A DNA stretch of 64,000 bases from Leptofilum sp965223525 (GTDB taxonomy: Bacteria > Chloroflexota > Anaerolineae > Promineifilales > Promineifilaceae): NCBI RefSeq assembly GCF_965223525.1, contig NZ_CBDCWX010000004.1, positions 248,001 to 312,000 of the forward strand. The letters run 5' to 3'. Numbering within the stretch: the first letter of the stretch is position 1; each line of letters opens with the position of its first letter. This document shows positions 57,946-64,000 of this stretch, one piece after another. The notes below the pieces were generated by a model that saw only the letters and a program-made list of their open reading frames with translations, ran no database searches and had not been told where the DNA came from. A program made the translations under genes and the position numbers.

Positions 57946-60744
57946 ATGTCGAAAAACCAGCTTGTTCTCATAGATGGCCATGCGTTGGCCTACCGCATGT
58001 TTTTTGCTCTGCCGCTAGAAGCGTTCACCACCAAAAGTGGCGAACCCACTAACGCCACTTACGGCTTCATCCGCACGGTGTTAGATTGGATTTTGGCCGA
58101 CAACCCGCCTCAATATTTTGCCGTTAGCTTTGATCTGGGGCGTACCTTTCGGGACGATATGTTTGAGGCGTACAAAGGCACTCGTGAAAAAATGCCGGAT
58201 GAACTGCGTCTGCAAATTGAGCGCATCAAAGAGGTTATTCAAACGCTCAATATCCCAATTTTGGAGTTGGAAGGATTTGAAGCAGACGATGTGCTGGGCA
58301 CCATTGCCCGGCAAGCGAAGCCGCTGGGCGTACCGGTACACATCATTACTGGTGACCGGGATTTGTTGCAGTTAGTGGATGAAAATACGCATGTTGAACT
58401 GCCGACGCGCGGTGGTCGTCCTCCAGACGTGTACGATGTGCAGGGCGTGATTGATTATTTTGAGGTGCGTCCGGATCAGGTGGTGGATTACAAGGCATTG
58501 GTAGGCGACACCAGTGACAATATTCCAGGTGTGAGGGGGGTGGGCAAGAAAACGGCCGCTAAACTCCTAACCCAATACGAAACCCTAGACGCTATTTATG
58601 AGGACGTAGAAAACATCAAAGGCGCAATGGGCAAAAAGCTGGCCGAAGGCAAAGAAAGTGCCTACCTTAGCCAAAAGCTGGCCCGCATCGTCACCGATGC
58701 ACCCATCCAGCTAGAGCTTGACGCCTGCATCGCCCACGACTTTGATCCAAACTCCGTGCTAGACATTTTCCGCGAACTGGAATTTCGCTCCCTCACGAAC
58801 CAACTGGTGGAGGGGTTGGGCGATCGCGTTGAGTTTGATGAACAAGAAGCGACGACGAAGCTAACCGAAACCGTGGTTGTGCAGACGCAGGCGCAGCTAG
58901 ACGAACTTGTAGAGCAGCTAAACAGTGCCGAACTGATTGCCTTTGATGTGGAAACGACGGGTCTAGACAAAACAACGGCCGAATTAGTGGGCATCTGCAT
59001 CGCGGTGGAACCCCCGGTAGGGTATTACATTCCAGTAGGGCATTTAGCGAACGAGGCGCAAAGTAGCAGCGGGCAGATGTCCCTCTTTGCCGGGGAGCCG
59101 GAGCTTGCCGAAGGACAGCTACCGCTGCAAACCGTTTTGGATGCCTTGCGAGACTCCTTCACCAACCCCAACATTGGTAAAGTGGCCCACAACGCCAAGT
59201 ACGACTACACAATTTTAGACCGATACGGTTTACGAACCGCGCCCATTAGCTTCGACACGATGATTGCTGAGTGGCTCACAGACCCAGCCACCAAGCACAA
59301 GGGGCTAAAAGATTTATCGCGCCATCGCCTGGGCGCAGAAATGACCGAAATTGAATTGCTCATCGGCAAGGGTAAATCACAAAAAACATTTGCCGAGGTG
59401 CCCATTGAAGACGCAGCCCCTTACGGCGCGGCCGATGCCGACATGACGCTTCGCCTGGTGGCTCCCCTGCAAGCAGAAATTCAGGAAAAGAGTCTTGAGA
59501 AAATCCTCGATTTGGAGATGCCGCTGATTCCAGTGCTTTCGGCAATGGAGCAGGCGGGCATTGGCGTGGATTTGGAGTTCTTCCGCCAAATGTCGCAAGA
59601 TTTAGCGGCGCGGCTGCGACAGCTAGAAGCGAAAATTCACGACATAGCCGAGGAGCCATTCAACATTAATTCTACCCAGCAGATGAGCGAAATTTTGTTC
59701 ACCAAGCTGGATTATCCGGTGGAGGGCTTGAAGAAAACGCGCAGCGGACATTACTCCACTGCTGCTAGCGTGCTAGAGAGCTTAAAGGCTACCGAGCAAG
59801 AAAAGAAAACGGGCATGATTACGGCCATTTTGGAGTACCGGGAGCTGGGCAAACTCAAAAGCACGTATGTGGATGCCCTGCCGGAGTTGGTGAATGCGGG
59901 AGACGGCCGTATCCACACCAGCTTTAACCAAACGGGAGCCATTACCGGGCGTATTGCCAGCAGCAACCCCAACTTGCAAAATATCCCCATCCGCAGCGAG
60001 GTGGGGCAGCAAATTCGGCGCGGCTTTGTGGCCAAACCAGGGCACATCTTCCTGGCGGCAGATTATTCGCAGGTGGAATTACGCATTTTGGCGCATGTTA
60101 GCCAGGATGCCGCCCTGCTAGAAGCATTCCGGCAAGATCAGGACATTCACCGCACCACGGCAGCGGCCGTTTACGGCATTGATCTGGATGACGTGACCTA
60201 CAACCAGCGTCGCTTTGCCAAAGTGGTCAACTTTGGTCTCATCTACGGCATGGGGGCATTCCGGCTGGCGCGCGACTCCGACCTGACGCTGGCCGAAGCG
60301 GAAAACTATATCAAGGATTACTTTGCCCGCTTCCCCGGTGTGCAAAAATATCTGGATGAAACAAAACAAAAGGCACAAGAGGATTATTACGTAGAAACGT
60401 TGATGGGGCGGCGACGCTACTTTGAAATTTTTAGACACCAGGCCAGCGGTAGTAATCGGCAAGCAAGAATGAGGGCTGAGCGTGAAGCGATCAACCATCC
60501 CATTCAAGGCACTGCCGCAGACATTGTGAAGATTGCCATGCTAAATCTGCATGAAAAGCTGGCTAGCTACGAAGCCAAAATGCTGTTGCAAGTTCATGAT
60601 GAGCTTTTGCTAGAAGTTCCCGAAACAGAGCTGGACGACGTGCGTGAACTGGTCATCGGCACCATGTCTGGCGCATTTAGCCTGGACGTACCCTTGAAAG
60701 TAGATGCCAGCACGGGGTATAACTGGCTAGAACTAAAAGATTAA
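57946..60744 (+). CDS. polA: DNA polymerase I
   Basis: A 932-residue enzyme of DNA repair and Okazaki-fragment processing. The 5'-3' exonuclease domain covers about 1-300 (LVLIDGHALAYRMFFALP; GFEADDVLGTIARQ; ITGDRDLLQLV). The 3'-5' exonuclease domain (about 320-540) keeps its first acidic residues in FDVETTGLDK, so proofreading is probably functional. The polymerase domain has motif A DYSQVELRILAHVS, the O-helix RRFAKVVNFGLIYGMG and motif C LQVHDELLLEVP. ATG 57946 follows AAAAAAGGA; a start six codons upstream is possible. Length is typical. Confidence 0.96.
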   Translation: MSKNQLVLIDGHALAYRMFFALPLEAFTTKSGEPTNATYGFIRTVLDWILADNPPQYFAVSFDLGRTFRDDMFEAYKGTREKMPDELRLQIERIKEVIQTLNIPILELEGFEADDVLGTIARQAKPLGVPVHIITGDRDLLQLVDENTHVELPTRGGRPPDVYDVQGVIDYFEVRPDQVVDYKALVGDTSDNIPGVRGVGKKTAAKLLTQYETLDAIYEDVENIKGAMGKKLAEGKESAYLSQKLARIVTDAPIQLELDACIAHDFDPNSVLDIFRELEFRSLTNQLVEGLGDRVEFDEQEATTKLTETVVVQTQAQLDELVEQLNSAELIAFDVETTGLDKTTAELVGICIAVEPPVGYYIPVGHLANEAQSSSGQMSLFAGEPELAEGQLPLQTVLDALRDSFTNPNIGKVAHNAKYDYTILDRYGLRTAPISFDTMIAEWLTDPATKHKGLKDLSRHRLGAEMTEIELLIGKGKSQKTFAEVPIEDAAPYGAADADMTLRLVAPLQAEIQEKSLEKILDLEMPLIPVLSAMEQAGIGVDLEFFRQMSQDLAARLRQLEAKIHDIAEEPFNINSTQQMSEILFTKLDYPVEGLKKTRSGHYSTAASVLESLKATEQEKKTGMITAILEYRELGKLKSTYVDALPELVNAGDGRIHTSFNQTGAITGRIASSNPNLQNIPIRSEVGQQIRRGFVAKPGHIFLAADYSQVELRILAHVSQDAALLEAFRQDQDIHRTTAAAVYGIDLDDVTYNQRRFAKVVNFGLIYGMGAFRLARDSDLTLAEAENYIKDYFARFPGVQKYLDETKQKAQEDYYVETLMGRRRYFEIFRHQASGSNRQARMRAEREAINHPIQGTAADIVKIAMLNLHEKLASYEAKMLLQVHDELLLEVPETELDDVRELVIGTMSGAFSLDVPLKVDASTGYNWLELKD

Positions 60745-60747
60745 ACC

Positions 60748-60800
60748 TAGAGACTGGAGACTAGAGATCGTTTTTCCTAGTCTCTAGTCTCCAATCTCTT
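60748..60800. repeat. Interspersed repeat, family B
   Basis: AGAGACTGGAGACTAGAGAT and TAGTCTCTAGTCTCCAATCT are nearly perfect complements around TCGTTTTTCC, making a strong hairpin between polA and the acyltransferase gene. Confidence 0.65.
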
Positions 60801-60810
60801 AAACAACCCA

Positions 60811-61389
60811 ATGACAAATGATATAGACCAACTTCCTCAACGTGGCAATCGTTTTTCCAGAGCGGTTGCGGCGTTTTTATTTAAGATCACCGGCTGGCAG
60901 GTGGCGGGTTCGCTGCCTAATTTGCCTAAGATGATTGTAATTGGCGCACCGCACACCACCAATTGGGATTTTCCTCTGGCAATGAACCTTATTTTTTATT
61001 TGGGCATTCGCATTAACTGGATGGCCAAAGCAGAATTTTTCGTGAAACCATTTTCCTATCTGTGGGGTTGGTTAGGGGGTGTGCCTGTGGATCGAAGTGC
61101 TGCCAACGGCACGGTGGGGCAAACGATTGACGCGATTCAGCGGCGTGCAAAAATTATTTTGGCCATTGCGCCCGAGGGGACGCGCAGCAAGGTCAACCGC
61201 TGGCGCACGGGCTTTTACCACATTGCTCACGGTGCTGAGATTCCCATTGTGCCAGTTTTGGTGGATTACGGCCGTAAAATCCTCACCATCACCGAACCAT
61301 TCATGCCTACCGGAGATGTGGAAGCCGATTTGCCGCTGCTGCAGGCCCGGTACAAAGGTATTCAGGGCAAAAACCAAACCCATTTCTAG
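60811..61389 (+). CDS. PlsC-like lysophospholipid acyltransferase (copy 1)
   Basis: A 192-residue acyltransferase. Block I is PHTTNWDFPLAM (the H-x4-D catalytic pair), block II GWLGGVPVDRS and block III APEGTRSKVNRWRTGFYHIA. These are the sites of the 1-acylglycerol-3-phosphate acyltransferase family, which transfers acyl chains in membrane lipid synthesis. The start has no strong ribosome-binding site. Its paralogue follows after 46 bases, so a tandem duplication is evident. Confidence 0.85.
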   Translation: MTNDIDQLPQRGNRFSRAVAAFLFKITGWQVAGSLPNLPKMIVIGAPHTTNWDFPLAMNLIFYLGIRINWMAKAEFFVKPFSYLWGWLGGVPVDRSAANGTVGQTIDAIQRRAKIILAIAPEGTRSKVNRWRTGFYHIAHGAEIPIVPVLVDYGRKILTITEPFMPTGDVEADLPLLQARYKGIQGKNQTHF

Positions 61390-61435
61390 ATATCGGTGCC
61401 GTAATCTCTGTACCCCTCTGGTAAAAAAGTTGAGC

Positions 61436-62131
61436 ATGCAGGTAAGCAAACATTCATCAAAAGTAGACCCACTCAACGCCCCACAGCTTGGGAAAGCTAT
61501 TCCTCGCTGGGGCAATCGTTTCATGCGCTGGCTGGGGCGTACTATTTTGCGGCTAGTTGACTGGCGCTTCGAGGGGCAAGTGCCAAATTTGCCCAAGATG
61601 GTACTCATTGGCGCACCGCACACCTCCAACTGGGATTTTCCGTTGGCGATGGTGGCTTTGTTTGCTTTGCAGGCGCGGGTGTATTGGCTGGGCAAGCACA
61701 CGTTTGTCAACAGCCCACTAAAGCCGCTGCTGTTGTGGATGGGGGGCATGGGGGTGGATCGTCGGGCGGCGCACGGGGTGGTGACACAAACGGCCGTTCA
61801 GTTCCAAAAGCACGAGCAATTTTTACTGGGACTTTCCCCCGAAGGTACGCGCAAATTGGTGTCTCACTGGAAGATGGGCTTCTTCTACATTGCCAAAGAA
61901 GCCAACGTGCCAATTATTCCGGTGTCGCTAGATTACGGCCGTAAAACCATTGGCATTGGTGATCCGATTTGGCCGGAAGTGGGGGAGACGGCCGTTCTCG
62001 ATCAGCTAAAAACGTTTTACGATGGTGTACAGGCCAAGTACCCAGACCAGTTTTCCTTGGAAACCATACGGCCTCGCCTAAATGACCGTCCGCAAACAAA
62101 TAATCGGAGTGGTGCGGACGGCTTGAAATAA
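61436..62131 (+). CDS. PlsC-like lysophospholipid acyltransferase (copy 2)
   Basis: A 231-residue paralogue of the preceding gene. Block I is PHTSNWDFPLAM, block II WMGGMGVDRRAAHG and block III SPEGTRKLVSHWKMGFFYIA. The N-terminus (about 40 residues) and C-terminus (25 residues) extend beyond copy 1. The ATG at 61436 is chosen because the frame upstream overlaps copy 1 in another register; TTG six bases earlier is possible. Both catalytic motifs are intact, so both copies should be active. Confidence 0.83.
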   Translation: MQVSKHSSKVDPLNAPQLGKAIPRWGNRFMRWLGRTILRLVDWRFEGQVPNLPKMVLIGAPHTSNWDFPLAMVALFALQARVYWLGKHTFVNSPLKPLLLWMGGMGVDRRAAHGVVTQTAVQFQKHEQFLLGLSPEGTRKLVSHWKMGFFYIAKEANVPIIPVSLDYGRKTIGIGDPIWPEVGETAVLDQLKTFYDGVQAKYPDQFSLETIRPRLNDRPQTNNRSGADGLK

Positions 62132-62195
62132 GCCGCCTGCCAAAAATGCCTGAGAGACGGGTGAAAATCGTCCGAATCAATTTCGATATTGCCAG

Positions 62196-62208
62196 TTCGT
62201 GATACAAT
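62196..62208 (+). promoter_or_regulatory. Extended -10 promoter of the FKBP lipoprotein gene
   Basis: TTCGTGATACAAT, identical to the polA promoter region. Transcription would start near 62215, giving a leader of about 195 bases that holds two hairpins. Confidence 0.55.
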
Positions 62209-62238
62209 GCCCTGTTTTCATTTAAATTAAAGAACTCA

Positions 62239-62336
62239 TGTTACGCAGTCCAAGACTACAAAAGTCTTACTCAGTCTGGCAAGTACCTGAAATGCGCCCA
62301 AGACTTTTGTAGTCTCCTAGACGAAGTGCGTAACAT
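62239..62336. repeat. Long inverted repeat in the FKBP leader, family F-like
   Basis: ATGTTACGCA (62239-62248) with TGCGTAACAT (62327-62336), and AGACTACAAAAGTCTT (62253-62268) with AAGACTTTTGTAGTCT (62300-62315), both perfect. The left inner arm is itself nearly a palindrome. The ACTTTTG words link it to the repeat at 27522-27600. Confidence 0.7.
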
Positions 62337-62355
62337 CAGTTAAAGAAATTTGCTG

Positions 62356-62387
62356 CCGGAACGGCCGTTTGCTGTTCCGGTCTTTTT
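62356..62387 (+). terminator. Terminator-like hairpin in the FKBP leader
   Basis: CCGGAAC (62356-62362), an 11-base loop that starts inside the ACGGCCGT palindrome, GTTCCGG (62374-62380), then TCTTTTTG. It lies after the predicted promoter and just before the ribosome-binding site, so it may act as an attenuator, or end a transcript from upstream. Confidence 0.6.
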
Positions 62388-62409
62388 GTAAACCATGAAG
62401 GAGAACCTA

Positions 62410-63675
62410 GTGAAACAACAAACCAAAAACGCCCCAAATTGGCGTACTCTGCTGCTGGCGGCCTTGCTGCTTGGCTTGCTGGTAGCTGCCTGTGGCCCCG
62501 CCACGCCACAACCCAACGATGGTGAAACCAGCGATGCCGTTAACGTTGAAAGTGGCTCTCGCGTCACTGCTTCTGGGTTGGAATATGTGGAAGTGGAAGC
62601 TGGCACCGGCGTGCAGGCACAGCCTGGTGACCAGGTAACCGTACATTACACCGGCACACTGGAAGATGGCACCGAATTCGACAGCTCGATTGGTAGCGAC
62701 CCTTTTAGCTTTGTTTTGGGGCAAGGCCGCGTGATTCCAGGCTGGGATGAAGGTATCGCCCTAATGCGCGCAGGGGGCAAAGCCCAGCTCATTATTCCGC
62801 CAGATTTGGCCTACGGTCCCAACGATTACGGCCCAATTCCAGGTGGTTCTACCCTTTACTTTGATGTGGAGCTGGTGTCTGTGGCCCCCGTGCCAACCCC
62901 TGTGCCGCCGCCAACGGCCGTACCACCCACCAGCGTTGATCCTGATGACTACATTGTTACTGACAGTGGCCTACAATATTACTTTTTGGCAGAAGGAGAT
63001 GGCGAGACCCCAGAAGATGGTGAGGTCGTCACCGTCCATTTTGTTGGCTGGCTTGAAGATGGCACCCTGTTAGGCGATTCTCGCGTTACTGGGCCGATTG
63101 AATTTACCGTTGGCACTGAGGAAATTTTGCCCGGCTGGGATGAAGCCGTGTTGTTGATGCAGGTTGGGGACAATGTGCAAATTGTTTTGCCACCTGAGCT
63201 TGGCCTGGGAGAAGAAGGATCTGCCGATGGCTTCATTCCGCCCAACGCCATCCTCATTTTTGAGATAGAACTACTTAGTATCTCGCCGCCACCTCCACCG
63301 CCAATCTCGGTAGATGAAGCGGATTATACCGTTACCGACAGCGGCCTAAAGCTGTTTGTGATCACCCCAGGTACGGGGGAAGAGATTGCAGTGGGAGATA
63401 CCGTCACGCTACATTACAAGATGTGGGATGAAGAAGGCATACAACTACAATCTTCCTATGATTTTGGTCAGCCCATTCCTCTGGTTGTTGGGTTAGAGCA
63501 AGCTGGGCCTGGCTGGGACGAGGCACTGTTGCTATTGGACAATCTGAGTATAGCGCAATTTGTGCTAACGCCGGAACTGGCCTTTGGTGACCAGGCTGCC
63601 AACGCACCCGACGAGGGCAATCTGACTGTCGAGGTTGAGATTTTGGGTCTGGAAAAGGCAGAAACGGAGGAATAA
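62410..63675 (+). CDS. Lipoprotein with three FKBP-type prolyl isomerase domains
   Basis: A 421-residue protein starting at GTG, with AAGGAG seven bases upstream; the ATG at 62395 overlaps that site and is less likely. The signal peptide ends in a lipobox (GLLVAACG). Three FKBP domains follow: about 55-155 (DGTEFDSSIGSDPFSFVLG, VIPGWDEGIALM), about 180-290 (DGTLLGDSRVTGPIEF, ILPGWDEAVLLM) and about 300-415 (more diverged, PGWDEALLLL). Pro/Thr spacers separate them (PVPTPVPPPTAVPPTS). FKBPs catalyse cis-trans isomerisation of prolyl bonds; here on the outer face of the membrane, probably helping exported proteins fold. A single-domain FKBP gene follows after two bases. Confidence 0.9.
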   Translation: MKQQTKNAPNWRTLLLAALLLGLLVAACGPATPQPNDGETSDAVNVESGSRVTASGLEYVEVEAGTGVQAQPGDQVTVHYTGTLEDGTEFDSSIGSDPFSFVLGQGRVIPGWDEGIALMRAGGKAQLIIPPDLAYGPNDYGPIPGGSTLYFDVELVSVAPVPTPVPPPTAVPPTSVDPDDYIVTDSGLQYYFLAEGDGETPEDGEVVTVHFVGWLEDGTLLGDSRVTGPIEFTVGTEEILPGWDEAVLLMQVGDNVQIVLPPELGLGEEGSADGFIPPNAILIFEIELLSISPPPPPPISVDEADYTVTDSGLKLFVITPGTGEEIAVGDTVTLHYKMWDEEGIQLQSSYDFGQPIPLVVGLEQAGPGWDEALLLLDNLSIAQFVLTPELAFGDQAANAPDEGNLTVEVEILGLEKAETEE

Positions 63676-63677
63676 TC

Positions 63678-64000
63678 TTGAAAACAGAGAGCGGTTTACA
63701 ATACATCGAAACAGAAGCGGGCACGGGTAAAATGCCCAAGCGTGGGCAGCAAGTCTCTGTGCATTACAAAGGCCAGTTAGAAAATGGCAAAGAGTTCGAC
63801 AACTCCTTCAAGCGAGGCGAGCCAATTGAGTTCATGCTGGGCATGGGGCAAGTAATTCCCGGCTGGGATGAGGGCATCAGCCTGATGAAAGTTGGTGGCA
63901 AAGCCACCTTGATTATCCCGCCAGACTTGGGTTACGGTTCACGCGGCGCAGGCGGGGTGATTCCCCCAAATGCCGTCCTCATCTTTGATGTTGAGCTAGT
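63678..64000 (+). CDS. FKBP-type peptidyl-prolyl isomerase (3' end outside window)
   Basis: This gene begins at TTG 63678, with GGAGG seven bases before it, and runs off the right edge after about 107 codons. It encodes a single FKBP domain without signal peptide: TESGLQYIETEAGTGKMPK, VHYKGQLENGKEFDNSF, VIPGWDEGISLMKVGGKATL and IPPDLGYGSRGAGGVIPPNA. The conserved Tyr, Phe, Asp and Trp of the active site are all present. It is cotranscribed with the lipoprotein FKBP and is probably its cytoplasmic counterpart. Only the last few residues seem to be missing. Confidence 0.9.
   Translation, partial: MKTESGLQYIETEAGTGKMPKRGQQVSVHYKGQLENGKEFDNSFKRGEPIEFMLGMGQVIPGWDEGISLMKVGGKATLIIPPDLGYGSRGAGGVIPPNAVLIFDVEL

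Noticed and set aside
1..64000. tRNA or rRNA genes
   Set aside because: No cloverleaf with a GGTTCGAATCC-type T-arm and no conserved rRNA blocks were seen on either strand by eye; only RNase P RNA was recognised. A covariance-model search would settle this.

Overview
The window is a chromosomal segment of a free-living bacterium, most likely a member of the Chloroflexota (Anaerolineae/Ardenticatenia type). This placement is an inference from gene content: DUF2339, DUF4349, DUF2085 and DUF4126 proteins, three adjacent M42 aminopeptidases, very large multi-sensor kinases, secreted proteins with Pro/Thr spacers, and two secreted proteins ending in a Y-[LF]-P-I motif. The whole segment is also peppered with the octamer palindrome ACGGCCGT. 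No rRNA, tRNA or CRISPR array was found; the one structured RNA gene is rnpB (RNase P RNA) on the minus strand at 52820-53196.

Layout. 1-3000: 3' end of an enoyl-CoA hydratase, a DUF2339 membrane protein and a decayed second copy of the hydratase 3' end. 3014-6168: an AT-rich two-gene module, a small membrane protein and a CHAT (caspase-like) protease, free of the ACGGCCGT palindrome. 6244-11636: housekeeping and repair (dus, pcm, M20 peptidase, uvrC). 11697-20902: cell-surface region (secreted PKD-like protein, two DUF4349 proteins, O-antigen-ligase/TPR protein, tail-fibre-like secreted protein, short secreted protein). 21039-28220: APH-like kinase, small membrane proteins, DUF218 protein, three M42 peptidases, Thr-rich membrane-anchored protein. 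28510-31821: a large sensor kinase. 31986-36097: a methyltransferase pseudogene with two in-frame TAG codons, a MalY-type aminotransferase, and a HEPN-like gene split by an intact IS982-family element with a 9-bp target duplication. 36131-38467: rluD, lspA, methyltransferase. 38464-47779: a signalling cluster of four histidine kinases with receiver domains and a CheR methyltransferase. 48114-54117: phosphofructokinase, GNAT, cold-shock protein, response regulator, geranylgeranyl-reductase-like oxidoreductase, low-molecular-weight phosphatase, rnpB, lone CoxM-type subunit. 54224-64000: DUF2085, DUF4126, a Gly-rich membrane protein, a radical SAM/SPASM maturase preceded by a translationally linked 47-residue ORF, polA, two tandem acyltransferases, and two FKBP prolyl isomerases at the right edge.

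Genes fall into short co-directional runs with ATGA-type overlaps (M20-pcm, lspA-rluD, the kinase cluster), while many gene ends are separated by short interspersed repeats of at least five sequence families. Several of these repeats supply the last residues and stop codons of the genes they touch. Most genes have clear Shine-Dalgarno sequences, but a minority (uvrC, lspA, a response regulator, probably a GNAT and an aminotransferase) have a -10-like hexamer exactly six bases before ATG and no Shine-Dalgarno, suggesting leaderless transcripts.

The best candidates for something undescribed are the CHAT/membrane-protein module, the HEPN-like gene inactivated by the IS, the 47-residue ORF joined to a radical SAM maturase, the highly iterated palindrome, and the repeat families at gene ends.
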